A stretch of 64,000 nt of DNA from Gammaproteobacteria bacterium (GCA_026708185.1 JAPOVK010000036.1:1-64000), one strand, 5' to 3'. Counted from the first letter of the stretch, positions 36,080-45,425 are shown. Numbers and translations: made by a program. Notes: generated by a model not told the origin, from the letters alone.

Positions 36080-37267
36080 ATGGACGCGAAGACCACTAGG
36101 GGAGCTATCCTGGCCATTCTCGCGGCGGTCGCTGCGAGCGCTGACCACGGCCCCGAGCACGCCACGCTGCTGACGTTGGGGGTGCAGTCGCGCGCCACCA
36201 TCGATGCCTTCGATTCGCACTTTTGGCGCTTCGACCTGGACGGCGCGGCGACCGTGGAGGTCCGAAGCGGCGGGGCCGAAGTCGACGCTGTCGGCGCGCT
36301 GCTTGACGGCAACGGCGACGAGGTCGCCACCGACGACGATGGCGGCACCGGGCTGAACTTCCGCATTGTCGCCGAGCTCGACGCAGGGCCGCACTACGTG
36401 GCGGTCTCGTCCAGCGGCTCCGGCGGGGATTACGGCGTCATCGCCCGACTGATGCGCGACGACCATCATGGAGAGACGCCGCTGGCATCTACACGGCTCG
36501 TAGCCGGCGTGCGCAGGGCCGGACGGATCGTCCCGGAGGACGACATCGACGTGTTTCGGCTCGACATCGCCGAGGCGGCGGAAACGAGGATCAGCGCCAG
36601 CGGTCCGACCGACACCAAGGGCCGGCTCGATGACAGTGCCGGAAACACCGTGGCGGCGGCGGAATACGGTGGCCTCGGCGCCAACTTCGCGATGACGGAA
36701 GAGCTCTCGCCCGGCGTCTACTACCTCTCCGTCGAGGCCGACGGACGCGGCGCTTACAGCGTCGGCTACACCGTCCCGGCGCCCGAACCCGCGGGAGCGC
36801 CGCCCGAGGTGGCCGTAGAGCAGTTGTTGGGGACCTGGGCGGTGGTCGACCGCGACGCATTCACGATGTCCTTCCGTTTGACCCGGCTCCTTGAGACCGA
36901 GGAGGGGGTGATTGCCGTGGAAGATCACTTCCGGGATGACCCGAGCGTGATCGGGGAAACGGGCGTGTGGATTGGCGGCTTGGCGGACGACGCACCGCCA
37001 TCCGCCGGCGCGGACTACCTGCTCGGCTTCGTCGGACCGGAGACGTGCGCGGTGTACGCCTACTCCATGGTGTCGGAAACCGAGAGCGGTCCCGTGTATG
37101 GCCTGCGCGGCACCACGACGGACGACTACGATTGCGAGATCACGCCCCAAGTGGTCGAGACCCGCCTGTTCCGCGCGTGGCCGCAAGGCGTCGGTGCCGC
37201 TTCTGAGCCCCCGCCTGCCGCGGCGCTCGCGAGGGCGATGGCGTCGTTCGAAGAGGCGCTGCGGTGA
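36080..37267 (+). CDS. Secreted protein with two PPC-like domains
   Basis: 395 residues with a short signal peptide (M-D-A-K-T-T-R-G-A-I-L-A-I-L-A-A-V-A-A-S-A). Two bacterial pre-peptidase C-terminal-type sandwiches follow (residues about 45-145 and 150-240), each with the D-x-F-x-F-D-L pattern (W-R-F-D-L-D-G; D-V-F-R-L-D-I-A) and an H-Y-V-A-V or Y-Y-L-S-V-E edge strand. The C-terminal domain (about 250-380, starting L-L-G-T-W-A-V-V-D) is unfamiliar. No protease domain is present, so the PPC modules are not tied to an enzyme here. Periplasmic or extracellular binding is the best guess. Confidence 0.7.
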   Translation: MDAKTTRGAILAILAAVAASADHGPEHATLLTLGVQSRATIDAFDSHFWRFDLDGAATVEVRSGGAEVDAVGALLDGNGDEVATDDDGGTGLNFRIVAELDAGPHYVAVSSSGSGGDYGVIARLMRDDHHGETPLASTRLVAGVRRAGRIVPEDDIDVFRLDIAEAAETRISASGPTDTKGRLDDSAGNTVAAAEYGGLGANFAMTEELSPGVYYLSVEADGRGAYSVGYTVPAPEPAGAPPEVAVEQLLGTWAVVDRDAFTMSFRLTRLLETEEGVIAVEDHFRDDPSVIGETGVWIGGLADDAPPSAGADYLLGFVGPETCAVYAYSMVSETESGPVYGLRGTTTDDYDCEITPQVVETRLFRAWPQGVGAASEPPPAAALARAMASFEEALR

Positions 37268-37365
37268 GACGTGGCGGGCCGCGGTCCGCTGCCATCGTGC
37301 GGATCCGGTCCGGCCGGTAGCTTCTTGGCGCGCCCTGCACGATACAATCGCGCGCTTAACGCGCT

Positions 37366-37400
37366 TACCCGCGCGCTTTGACGCGCGTACCCGCGCGCTT
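37366..37400 (+). repeat. Short tandem repeat TACCCGCGCGCTT
   Basis: TACCCGCGCGCTT is exact at 37366-37378 and 37388-37400 within a CGCG-rich stretch starting near 37350; TACAAT at 37343-37348 is a candidate -10. A GCCGCCC-AA-GGGCGGC palindrome follows at 37404-37419. All lie in the leader of the next gene. Confidence 0.55.
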
Positions 37401-37441
37401 CACGCCGCCCAAGGGCGGCATGGCGGGCCGAGGAGATTGGA

Positions 37442-38461
37442 ATGAAGGTAGACGCCGGCGTTGGCTGGAACCTAAGCACGGTGGGCGCCCAGGCGCGCGA
37501 ACTCGAGGAGATGGGCTACAGCGGCATCCAGACCGCGGAGACGGCCCACGATCCGTTCCTGCCGCTGGCGTTCGCCGCCCAGGACACCGAGACGGTCGAC
37601 CTGATCACCGGCATCGCGGTTGCGTTCTCGCGCACGCCCATGCTGCTCGCCCAACTCGGCCACGATCTGAACGCTGCGGCCGAAGGTCGTTTCGTGCTGG
37701 GCCTCGGCTCCCAGATCCGCCCGCATATCACCAAGCGTTTCAGCATGCCGTGGTCGTCGCCGGCGGCGCGCATGCGTGAGTTCATCCTGGCGATGCGCGC
37801 GATCTGGGCGGCGTGGCACAACGGCGAGCCGCTGCAGTTCACCGGGAAGTTCTACACGCATACGCTGATGACCCCGTTCTTCACGCCGACCAACAACGAA
37901 CACGGCGCGCCCAGGGTGTTCCTGGCCGCGGTTGGCCCGCTGATGACGGAAGTGGCTGGGGAAGTCGCGGACGGCATCATCGTCCATGCGTTCACCACCG
38001 AGAAGTACCTGCGGGAGACGACGCTGCCGGCGTTGGAGCGCGGCTTCGCAAAGGCGCGTGCCGCCGGAGTCGACAAGTCCTTCGACAACTTCGAGGTGTC
38101 CTACCCGTGTTTCGTGGTCACCGGACGCGACGAGAAGGAGATGGCGGCGGCGAAGGTGGCGACGACGCGCCAGATCGCGTTCTACGGGTCCACGCCCGCC
38201 TACAAGCCGGTGCTCGACAGCATCGGTGCCGGCGAACTGCAGCCGCAACTCAACAGCATGTCGAAGCAGGGCCGGTGGGCGGAGATGGGGACGCTGATCG
38301 ACGAGTCCATGATGCGCCAGTTCGCCGTCGTCGGCGAGCCGGGGCGAATCGCGACCGAGATCAAGACCCGCTTCGGCGACGTCGTCGACCGCACTTCGGC
38401 GGCCTATGGGCAGCTTGCCAAGGACGACCGGGCCCGGATCGTTGCGGAGCTGACGGCGTGA
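37442..38461 (+). CDS. LLM-class F420/flavin-dependent oxidoreductase (second)
   Basis: 339 residues. The N-terminal M-K-V-D-A-G-V, A-R-E-L-E-E-M-G-Y-S-G-I-Q-T-A-E, A-V-A-F-S-R-T-P and G-R-F-V-L-G-L-G-S-Q-I-R-P-H-I motifs place it with the TIGR03617-like F420-associated group. GAGGAG just upstream of the ATG is a strong ribosome site. It overlaps the following VOC gene by four bases (GTGA), so the two are probably translated together. It is only distantly similar to the LLM protein at 34985, so it is not a recent duplicate. Confidence 0.84.
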   Translation: MKVDAGVGWNLSTVGAQARELEEMGYSGIQTAETAHDPFLPLAFAAQDTETVDLITGIAVAFSRTPMLLAQLGHDLNAAAEGRFVLGLGSQIRPHITKRFSMPWSSPAARMREFILAMRAIWAAWHNGEPLQFTGKFYTHTLMTPFFTPTNNEHGAPRVFLAAVGPLMTEVAGEVADGIIVHAFTTEKYLRETTLPALERGFAKARAAGVDKSFDNFEVSYPCFVVTGRDEKEMAAAKVATTRQIAFYGSTPAYKPVLDSIGAGELQPQLNSMSKQGRWAEMGTLIDESMMRQFAVVGEPGRIATEIKTRFGDVVDRTSAAYGQLAKDDRARIVAELTA

Positions 38462-38829
38462 AGCTCTACCAGTTGGCCATGTCCGTGCCGGACCTCACCG
38501 CGGCCGAGGCGTTCTATCGCGACGTGCTCGGCGCGCGGTTCGTGGCGCGCTTCGATCCGCCCGGCCTCGTGTTCTTCGACTTGGACGGCGTGCGGATCCT
38601 CTTCGAGAGTGGTGAGGGTGGCGGCAACTCCGTGCTCTACTTTTGGACGGACGACATCGATGCGCGCGTTGCCGAGCTAGAAGCCAAGGGCGTCCAGTTC
38701 AGCGGCGCGCCGCACCCCATCCATCGCGACGAGGACGGGACGTTCGGCCCGGCGGGCGAGACCGAGTGGATGGCGTTCTTCGAAGATCCAGCGGGGAACG
38801 TGTTGGCCTTGGTGACGCGCAAGGCGTGA
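38458..38829 (+). CDS. VOC-family (glyoxalase/dioxygenase-like) protein
   Basis: A 123-residue single-module VOC protein: M-S-V-P-D-L-T-A-A-E-A-F-Y-R-D-V-L-G at the start, L-Y-F-W-T-D-D-I-D-A-R-V-A in the middle and M-A-F-F-E-D-P-A-G-N-V-L-A-L at the end, where the Glu can bind metal. The GTG start overlaps the LLM stop. Members include glyoxalase I, epimerases and extradiol dioxygenases; the coupling to a flavin oxidoreductase suggests one degradation step. Confidence 0.84.
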   Translation: MKLYQLAMSVPDLTAAEAFYRDVLGARFVARFDPPGLVFFDLDGVRILFESGEGGGNSVLYFWTDDIDARVAELEAKGVQFSGAPHPIHRDEDGTFGPAGETEWMAFFEDPAGNVLALVTRKA

Positions 38830-38943
38830 TCCGCGGGCGTCGGACGCGGGCTCAATTGTTCCTCCATTTTTTCTTCACCTTTGGGGCGCAAGGGGGTAGA
38901 CTCCGCCGCCCTTCCGTGGGAAACGGCCAAGGAGCGGACGCTC

Positions 38944-39588
38944 GTGCCGACTGGACCCGGCAAGAATTGCGGCTATTCGGTCAGCGGCATCGCCAGCCTC
39001 ACCGGCCTGGCGGTCTTGGCGTTGGTGGTCGGCGTCGCGTCGGCAACCTTCGTCCGCGCCAACGAGGACGCCCGGGACGTCGTCAACCTAGCTGTTCCGG
39101 AGCGACCGGCCGAACCGGGTTGGGACGCCGAGCGGCGCGCGTTCGCAGCCCGTCTGCAGAAGGGCTACGGGATCGGCCACGACTCCGCTGTGGAATTCGC
39201 CGGCTGGATCCTAGAAGCGTCCGTGCGCCAGGACCTCGAGCCGGAACTCCTGGCGAGCGTCGTGATGGTCGAGAGCAGCTTCCGCAAGGATGTGCGGTCG
39301 ATCACCGGCGCGGTTGGTCCGGCCCAGGTGCGCCCCGACCTTTGGTGGCAGTTCTGCGGCGGCGACCTCTACGATCCGGAGCAGAACCTGTACTGCGGAG
39401 CGCACATTCTCGGCTACTACCGCGATGTATGCGCCCTCAACAACGCCGACTCGCTGACCTTGGCCGAGGAGTGCGCCTTGCGGGCCTACAACGTCGGCTT
39501 CGGGAATCGAAACAACGTCTACTTCCTAGCGGCCGCAGCTCGCTATCTCGACAAGATCGACCGCTATCGCGAGCCACTCCAAGGCTGA
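38944..39588 (+). CDS. Membrane-anchored lytic transglycosylase (SLT domain)
   Basis: 214 residues from the GTG at 38944 (AAGGAG nine bases upstream). A membrane helix covers residues about 17-37, and the SLT domain starts near 85: L-L-A-S-V-V-M-V-E-S-S-F-R-K-D with the catalytic Glu110, then S-I-T-G-A-V-G-P-A-Q-V-R-P, and A-L-R-A-Y-N-V-G-F-G-N. The usual G-L-M-Q-V is G-P-A-Q-V here. It would cleave murein glycan strands in the periplasm. TAGACT at 38897-38902 may be the -10. Confidence 0.83.
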   Translation: MPTGPGKNCGYSVSGIASLTGLAVLALVVGVASATFVRANEDARDVVNLAVPERPAEPGWDAERRAFAARLQKGYGIGHDSAVEFAGWILEASVRQDLEPELLASVVMVESSFRKDVRSITGAVGPAQVRPDLWWQFCGGDLYDPEQNLYCGAHILGYYRDVCALNNADSLTLAEECALRAYNVGFGNRNNVYFLAAAARYLDKIDRYREPLQG

Positions 39589-39615
39589 CCCGAGAGCGGC
39601 GCCCGCGCCGTCGTC

Positions 39616-40677
39616 TCAACTCACCCCGAAGGAAAACACCGTCCGCGCCGTGAACGGCCGTTCCGGACGCACGATCGCGTTGGGATAGCCGGCGTGGTTC
39701 GGGGCGTCCGGGAATTGCTGGGTTTCCAGGCAGAAACCGCCACGCTGGGGATAGCGTCGCCCATGGCGACCCGCCGTGTGCAGGGTGTTGGCCGTGTAGA
39801 ACTGGACGCCGGGCTGGTCCGTGGTCACCGTGAGCGTGCGACCGGAGTCCCGATGCCGCACAGCGGCGGCACGGTGGAACCCCGGCTTGAGCACGAATGT
39901 GTGATCGAAGCCGCCGTCGGCGAGCCGCATCTGGGCATCAGCGGCTCGCAAGGCGTCGCGCAGAACAACCCGGCGGCGCAGGTCGAAGGGAGTCCCGGAC
40001 ACGGATCGAATTTCGCCGAGCTGGGTTAGGTCGGTGCTGACCGGCAGGAACGCATCGGCGTCGATGGAGACTTCATGGTCGTCGATCGTGGTCCCCGCGA
40101 CGCCGCTCAAGTTGTAGTAGTGGTGGGAACTGAGGCTGACCGGTGTCGGCGCGTCGGTCGCCGCGTGAAACTCGAGCCCTATGTTCGAACCCGTGAAGCG
40201 ATACCGGGCCTCGACGGCGAGATTGCCCGGGTAGCCCGCGTCGCCGTCCGGGCTCTCAAGCTTGAGCGAGACGCCGTCGTCCAGGACGGTGCCGGTCCAC
40301 CGGCGCAGCCCGAATCCGGCCCGGCCGCCGTGCAGGTGATGGGGCGGCAGATTGGCATCGAGCTGGTAGGCAACGCCTTCGAGTTCGAACCGGGCGTTGG
40401 TCATGCGGTTGGCATAGCGTCCGACCAGGCAGTTGAAATGCGGATGCGCCTCGAGATAGTCCGCGATCGTGGGGCAGCCGAGCAGCACGTTCGCGAAGTC
40501 GCCCCGTCGGTCGGGGACCTCGATCTTGGTCACGATGCCGCCGAGTTCGATCACCTCGGCGATCAATTCGCCGGTGTCGACCCGGAATCCCAGGAAGTCC
40601 GGGTGGGCCTGAAAGACTTCGACCAACGTGCTAAAGGCGTGCGTCCCCGGAGCGGATCGTCTCGAGGTACGCGGCAT
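39616..40677 (-). CDS. galM: Aldose 1-epimerase
   Basis: Up to 353 residues of a GalM-type mutarotase. The catalytic His are in H-H-L-H-G-G-R-A-G-F and S-L-S-S-H-H-Y-Y-N-L, and the Glu in G-F-C-L-E-T-Q-Q-F-P-D-A-P-N. R-Y-A-N-R-M substrate loop present. The start is uncertain: ATG 40677 overlaps the upstream ligase by 47 bases, whereas TTG 40626, directly after the ligase stop, would remove 17 residues and leave the fold intact. Cytoplasmic sugar anomer interconversion is expected. Confidence 0.85.
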   Translation of the reverse strand: MPRTSRRSAPGTHAFSTLVEVFQAHPDFLGFRVDTGELIAEVIELGGIVTKIEVPDRRGDFANVLLGCPTIADYLEAHPHFNCLVGRYANRMTNARFELEGVAYQLDANLPPHHLHGGRAGFGLRRWTGTVLDDGVSLKLESPDGDAGYPGNLAVEARYRFTGSNIGLEFHAATDAPTPVSLSSHHYYNLSGVAGTTIDDHEVSIDADAFLPVSTDLTQLGEIRSVSGTPFDLRRRVVLRDALRAADAQMRLADGGFDHTFVLKPGFHRAAAVRHRDSGRTLTVTTDQPGVQFYTANTLHTAGRHGRRYPQRGGFCLETQQFPDAPNHAGYPNAIVRPERPFTARTVFSFGVS

Positions 40678-42436
40678 CGAGCGGCTCGTAGGATTGCCCG
40701 CCGGGCTTCATCACGTACACCGGATCGGTGATCGCGTTGACGTCGTAGCCTTCGCGCTTGAGGTCGCCCTTGACCATCTTGAATGTGCCGGTGAGGTCGA
40801 GTTCGGTCTGGATGCGCACGAACACCGGTCGCGCGAACGCGGGCAGTTCGCGCTGGACATAGGCTGCGAATCCGGCCAGGTCGAGTTCGGTCACACCGTC
40901 GCTCAAGCGGATCGCGGCCATGCCGGCCCGGCCATCCGCGCCGGGCACCTCGACGCCGTAAACGTTGCAGAAGTCGATGCCGGCGAAGCCGTTGACGATC
41001 TCCCCGACTTCGTTCGTCGAGACGTTCTCTGACTTCCAGCGGAACGTGTCGCCCGTGCGATCGACGAACTGGTAGTGCGGATAGCCCAGGGAGAAGCCGA
41101 CGTCGACCTCGCGGATCAGATCGCCCGTGTTGAACCAGGCGTCGCCTTCCTCAAGGACGTCGCGGACGACCTTCTTCTCGGTGGCTTCGGGGTCGGTGTA
41201 GCCCTCGAACACCGCGTTCGGGTTGATGTGTCCGAGCAAGAGGCCGGGTTCGCCCTCGGGCACCTCGATGCAGCGGCCGTTGTCGTCGCGAACGATTTCG
41301 TCGGCATCCACGTCGTAGCGCACCAGGGCGATCTTGGACGAGGTCATGCCGATCGTTAGGTCCTTGTTCATCAGGTTGGCGAAGGCGACGTTGCCTTCGC
41401 TGGCGCCGTAGAACTCGGTAATGCGCTTCAAGCCGAAGCGGTTCTTGAAGTCGAGCCAGACGTCCGGCCGCAAGCCGTTGCCCATGGCGGTGGTCAAGGG
41501 CGTGTCGGCGTCGTCGGCCTTCGCGGGCGTGTTGATCAGGTAGCGGCAGACCTCTCCGACGTAGACGAAGCACGTGCAGTTGTGTTCGCGGATCTCCGAC
41601 AGGAACGCACTGGCCGAGAATCGCCGGCGAAGGAACATCGACGCCCCGGTCGTCATTGCGGCGCCAACGGCCACGAGCAATGCGGTGCCGTGGTAGAGGG
41701 GCAGGCAGATATAGATGCGGTCGCTGGGCGTCGACCGGAATCCCGCCTTGCCGGCCAGCGCGGCGGTCATCAGGAAACGGCGGTTCGACATGACCGCCGC
41801 CTTCGGCAGGCCCGTGGTGCCTGATGTGAAGATGTACATCGCGGTCTGGCCCAAGGTGATGTCGTTGGTCTCTTCCGGGTTGGCGTCGGATGCGTCGGCG
41901 CTTGCCGCGGCGAGATCGATGGCCCAGTTGGCGAGCGGCGTCTCGCCGTCGGGGACGACGTAGTAGTCGGCGCCCTCGCTGAGATGCAGATCGCCCTTGA
42001 CGGTCTCGATGGCGTCCTGCAACTCGGCCCCGAAGATGCACTTCTTGGACTCGGTCACCGTGATGCAGTGCGCGAGCGGACGTTCGCGCAAGTTGGTGTT
42101 GATGAAGCCGGCGGTGATGCCGAGCTTGTTGGTGGCGAACATGAGCGGCAGGAACTCCAGCCGGTTCTCGAGCATGATGCTCACTGTGTCGCCGCGTTGC
42201 AGTCCCGCCGCCTTGAGGGTGTGGGCATAGCGATTGGCCATGGCGTTGAGTTCCGCCCAGGTCAGCGAGCGGCCCTCGCTGATGACGGCCGTGAGCGCCC
42301 CGAACTGTTCGACGTTGCGCTCGAGGACCGCCCCCAGGCAGTCCTTCTCGTCCATGGGCCGCGGTACAAGGCCCTTCTTCAGCGCCAGCAGCGTCGGCAC
42401 GTCGGCCAATGTCGAGATGACGTTGCGGATACCCAT
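40631..42436 (-). CDS. FATP-like very-long-chain acyl-CoA synthetase
   Basis: A 601-residue AMP-forming ligase: M-Y-I-F-T-S-G-T-T-G-L-P-K-A near residue 210, E-F-Y-G-A-S-E-G-N near 345, F-V-D-R-T-G-D-T-F-R-W-K-S-E-N-V near 480, characteristic of the FATP/SLC27 branch (E-F-Y-G-x-T-E-G, D-R-x-G-D-x-F-R-W-K-G-E-N). ATG 42436 begins the recognisable protein; a much longer upstream frame is a shadow of the divergent lactonase-like gene. It activates long or very long fatty acids, possibly coupled to uptake. Confidence 0.88.
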   Translation of the reverse strand: MGIRNVISTLADVPTLLALKKGLVPRPMDEKDCLGAVLERNVEQFGALTAVISEGRSLTWAELNAMANRYAHTLKAAGLQRGDTVSIMLENRLEFLPLMFATNKLGITAGFINTNLRERPLAHCITVTESKKCIFGAELQDAIETVKGDLHLSEGADYYVVPDGETPLANWAIDLAAASADASDANPEETNDITLGQTAMYIFTSGTTGLPKAAVMSNRRFLMTAALAGKAGFRSTPSDRIYICLPLYHGTALLVAVGAAMTTGASMFLRRRFSASAFLSEIREHNCTCFVYVGEVCRYLINTPAKADDADTPLTTAMGNGLRPDVWLDFKNRFGLKRITEFYGASEGNVAFANLMNKDLTIGMTSSKIALVRYDVDADEIVRDDNGRCIEVPEGEPGLLLGHINPNAVFEGYTDPEATEKKVVRDVLEEGDAWFNTGDLIREVDVGFSLGYPHYQFVDRTGDTFRWKSENVSTNEVGEIVNGFAGIDFCNVYGVEVPGADGRAGMAAIRLSDGVTELDLAGFAAYVQRELPAFARPVFVRIQTELDLTGTFKMVKGDLKREGYDVNAITDPVYVMKPGGQSYEPLDAAYLETIRSGDARL

Positions 42437-42493
42437 CACGCGCCCTCTTGTTACAGTTCCCTCAAGCGGCTTGAGAGCATACAGGAGAACGCA

Positions 42494-43342
42494 GTGAACG
42501 AAGTCTGGCAGGTGGGCGGCGTGAAGATCAGCCGCGTGGTGGAAATGGAGGTCACCGGCGGCTCCCGGTTCATCCTCCCCGATGCGACCCGCGATGCCTG
42601 TCGCGGCTACCGCTGGATGTTTCCGCACTTCATGGACGACGCCGGCAACCTCGTGATGAGCATCCATGCGCTCGTGGTCGACACCGGGGAGCGGCGCATC
42701 GTCGTCGACACCTGCATTGGCAACGACAAGGATCGGGACATCCCGACGTGGAGCCACCTGCAGACGAGCTTTCTCGCCGACCTCGAGGCCGCGGGTTATC
42801 CGCGCGAGTCCATCGACACGGTGCTGTGTACGCATTTGCACGTCGACCATGTCGGCTGGAACACCATGCTGGTGGACGGCGAGTGGCTGCCGACCTTCCC
42901 CAACGCCCGCTATCTCGTGGGCGAGACCGAGTGGCGCTACTGGGACGACCGCACGACGAGCGCCCAGGTCCTTGCCGACTCGGTGCGACCAGTGATCGAC
43001 GCCGGGCTGGTGGACTTCGTGCCCGTCGACCACCAGGTCTGCGATGAAGTCTGGCTCGAACCGACGCCGGGCCACACGCCGGGGCATGTCAGCGTGCGCA
43101 TCTCGTCCGGGGGCGAGGATGCGCTGATCACCGGCGACTGCATCCACCACCCCTGCCAGATGACGCGCACCGACTGGTGCAGTTCGGCCGACACCGACCA
43201 GGCCCAGGGGCTCAAGACGCGCGAATCCCTGCTCGAACGCATGGTCGATACCGACGTTTTGGTGATCGGCACGCACTTCGCGACGCCGACCGCCGGCCAC
43301 GTCAAGCGACGGGACGCGGGCGGGTACTGGCTACAGGTATAG
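42494..43342 (+). CDS. Metallo-beta-lactamase-fold hydrolase (lactonase-like)
   Basis: A 282-residue MBL-fold enzyme. C-T-H-L-H-V-D-H-V-G supplies the HxHxDH zinc motif near residue 117, P-G-H-T-P-G-H the third His, I-T-G-D-C the bridging Asp, and G-T-H-F the last His. Size and the W-N-T-M following the motif resemble AttM-like lactonases and related hydrolases. GTG 42494 has AGGAG seven bases upstream. It is divergent from the FATP-like ligase with a 57-base shared control region. Confidence 0.84.
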   Translation: MNEVWQVGGVKISRVVEMEVTGGSRFILPDATRDACRGYRWMFPHFMDDAGNLVMSIHALVVDTGERRIVVDTCIGNDKDRDIPTWSHLQTSFLADLEAAGYPRESIDTVLCTHLHVDHVGWNTMLVDGEWLPTFPNARYLVGETEWRYWDDRTTSAQVLADSVRPVIDAGLVDFVPVDHQVCDEVWLEPTPGHTPGHVSVRISSGGEDALITGDCIHHPCQMTRTDWCSSADTDQAQGLKTRESLLERMVDTDVLVIGTHFATPTAGHVKRRDAGGYWLQV

Positions 43343-43352
43343 GAGGCGACGG

Positions 43353-43538
43353 TCAGTCTGCCGCCTTGGCCTTCAGTTTCACCATCCAGGCCTCGATGTG
43401 ATGCCGCGTCCAGGGGATGTCGAGCGCCACGAAGGCGATGCCGAGGGGGAACATCCAGAAGCCGAGGATCGGCAGGAAGCCTAAGATCCCGCCGCCCATG
43501 AACAGCACGCCGACGACGGAACGGATGCCGAAAGGCAC
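43353..43538 (-). CDS. Small two-helix membrane protein, N-terminus uncertain
   Basis: From the only standard start (GTG 43538) this is 61 residues with two hydrophobic stretches (V-V-G-V-L-F-M-G-G-G-I-L-G-F-L-P and F-W-M-F-P-L-G-I-A-F-V-A-L) and a basic tail. It resembles small PGPGW-like membrane proteins. The frame stays open upstream to about 43763 and reads sensibly (T-P-I-N-W-G-A-V-A-I-D-A-P; I-T-Y-R-I-L-K-W-G-D-D-H) but offers no ATG, GTG or TTG, so the true N-terminus may be longer, with a rare start or a lost start codon. Confidence 0.55.
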   Translation of the reverse strand: MPFGIRSVVGVLFMGGGILGFLPILGFWMFPLGIAFVALDIPWTRHHIEAWMVKLKAKAAD

Positions 43539-43660
43539 GTGGTCGTCTCCCCACTTCAGGATGCGGTAGGTGATACCCGCCAGTCTCCTGGCCAGATGAT
43601 GTTCGCGATGCGGTGCGTCGATGGCGACGGCCCCCCAGTTGATTGGCGTGACCCGGTCGG

Positions 43661-44788
43661 TCAGACCAGGATAGGCCGGTCGTCCGGAGCGTCGTGGCGG
43701 TCGGGGTGGGCGCGTCGTTCCAGGTCCGGGTCGACGGACAGGAAACGGAACCGACCGTCTTCGTCAAGCGAGCGTTCCAGCCGATTCCGGTGCATCAGCA
43801 AGTGGCAGTGGGCAATGGCTTCGCCGAGCGCCATCATCGTCTGCCGGGCGTCCAGGTGCCGCCTGAACAGGACCGGGAGGAGATCCTTGGCCGTTTGCGG
43901 CTCCACGCAGCTCTCCTCGATCGCCAGCATGCGGTCCTCGTGGTGGCTGATGAGATCCCGGAGCCGTTCGCGCACCCCGTAGAACGGCAGGTTGTGCGCC
44001 GGCAGCACGAAGGTGTCTGGCGGCGTGTCCAGGAACTTGTCGTGGGACTCCATCCAGATCTTCAAGGGGTTGGCTTCCGGCTCGGTCGGATGGACGCTGA
44101 CGTTGGAGGTGATCCGCGGGAGGATCTGGTCGCCGGAGATCATCACGCCGAGGCTGTGACAGTGCAGGCAGGCATGCTCCGGTGAATGGCCGGCACCGAC
44201 GACGACGTGCCAGTCGTGGCTGCCGATGGTCAGGATGTCGCCGTCCTCCAGGCGGTGGAAGCCCATCGGCAAGGCGCTCGGCATGGTCATGGACGACGCG
44301 ACCGCGCTTTTCCGAGCCGGCTCGCGCTCGCGCCAGGCATTCTGCATGCGCTCCATGCTCTCCGTCGGCATGCCGTAGCGGTGGTAGAACTGTTCGCCCT
44401 GCCAACTCCCCTGCGACGACGAGAAGCCCATGGTGGTGTACGAACGGGCTTGGTAGTACTCGGCCCGGGTCATGTACAACGGGCAGCGGAAGTGGTTGAC
44501 GATCATGCCGGCCTGGCCGATGTGATCCGGGTGCATGTGCGTGCAGATCACGCCCTTGACGGGCTTGCCGCCGAGTTCGTTGTCGAAGATGTCGTGCCAG
44601 AGCCCTTCGGTCTGCTGGTTGCCGAGGCCCGTGTCGACGACGAACCAGCCGTCCTTGTCCTCGATGAGATAGAGGTTGATGTGCGTGAGCGACCCGCCCA
44701 TGGGCATGGTGAGCCAGCGCACGCCGTCGGCGACTTCCACCGTCGTTCCAGCCTTGGGGTGGGAGTCGTAGGGGTATTGGAGTGCCAT
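43661..44788 (-). CDS. Metallo-beta-lactamase-fold hydrolase (second)
   Basis: 375 residues. C-T-H-M-H-P-D-H-I-G near residue 87 is the zinc motif; G-A-G-H-S-P-E-H-A and I-S-G-D-Q-I-L-P complete the site, and a helical C-terminal region of about 110 residues (M-L-A-I-E-E-S onward) follows, as in glyoxalase II-like and RNase Z-like MBL proteins used in thioester hydrolysis. The ATG at 44788 is used; TATACT on the minus strand ends only seven bases before it, which would give a very short or absent leader. It is divergent from the Rieske protein gene. Confidence 0.84.
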   Translation of the reverse strand: MALQYPYDSHPKAGTTVEVADGVRWLTMPMGGSLTHINLYLIEDKDGWFVVDTGLGNQQTEGLWHDIFDNELGGKPVKGVICTHMHPDHIGQAGMIVNHFRCPLYMTRAEYYQARSYTTMGFSSSQGSWQGEQFYHRYGMPTESMERMQNAWREREPARKSAVASSMTMPSALPMGFHRLEDGDILTIGSHDWHVVVGAGHSPEHACLHCHSLGVMISGDQILPRITSNVSVHPTEPEANPLKIWMESHDKFLDTPPDTFVLPAHNLPFYGVRERLRDLISHHEDRMLAIEESCVEPQTAKDLLPVLFRRHLDARQTMMALGEAIAHCHLLMHRNRLERSLDEDGRFRFLSVDPDLERRAHPDRHDAPDDRPILV

Positions 44789-44862
44789 GCGAATCAGTAT
44801 ACCCGACGGCATGTTGCGCCCCGGTGTTGCGTGCCAAGTGCCTTGGGCTACCATCGCTGCCC

Positions 44863-45402
44863 ATGAAACGGCGCGACATCATCGCCGCGACGCCAGTCGC
44901 CATCCTGTCGGTTCGCGTTCAAGCGGCCCGCGCGACCCGACCCAATCGGCTGAAGCCGCAGGTTGACGATGTTCTCGTGCACGCCTTCGGCGCCAGCGCG
45001 GGTGAACCGGTCAGGCCGGCGGATTGGAACGGCGAGCGCTTGTTCGCCTTTCCCAAAGCGCCCGACGGCGTGGTCCGGGACGGTTCTTTGCACAACCAGT
45101 TGGCGATCGTGCGCCTGGACGAATCGGCGATGACCGAGAAGACCCGCGGCTTTGCCGCCGGCCCGTTCGTCGCCTATTCGGCGGCCTGCACGCACACCGG
45201 CTGCGAGGTCAGCGGCTGGTTGGCCGAGGAGCAGCACCTGGTCTGCCCCTGCCATGGCTCGCAGTTCGATATCCACGACGCGGCCCGCGTCGCCGTTGGC
45301 CCGGCGCCGAAACCGCTGGCCATGCTGCCGATGGCCTTGGAGAACGACCGGTTCCGGGTGACCGGCGCCTTCTCGCGGCGGGTCGGGCCGGAGCCGCTTT
45401 AG
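44863..45402 (+). CDS. Exported Rieske [2Fe-2S] protein
   Basis: 179 residues. M-K-R-R-D-I-I-A-A-T-P-V-A-I-L resembles a short Tat-type signal or anchor. The Rieske cluster ligands are clear: C109-T-H-T-G-C114 and C128-P-C-H131, with Cys114 and Cys130 placed for the disulfide seen in high-potential Rieske proteins. It is a lone periplasmic electron carrier, not fused to a cytochrome b; the next gene is a PhyH-type dioxygenase, which normally needs no Rieske partner. Similar stand-alone Rieske proteins occur next to oxidoreductases. Confidence 0.86.
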   Translation: MKRRDIIAATPVAILSVRVQAARATRPNRLKPQVDDVLVHAFGASAGEPVRPADWNGERLFAFPKAPDGVVRDGSLHNQLAIVRLDESAMTEKTRGFAAGPFVAYSAACTHTGCEVSGWLAEEQHLVCPCHGSQFDIHDAARVAVGPAPKPLAMLPMALENDRFRVTGAFSRRVGPEPL

Positions 45403-45425
45403 ATCACGACACGGGGAGGGCTGCC

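Noticed and set aside
40631-43300. An 889-codon ligase with an N-terminal extension
   Set aside because: The extension is the antisense shadow of the divergent metallo-beta-lactamase gene at 42494-43342.
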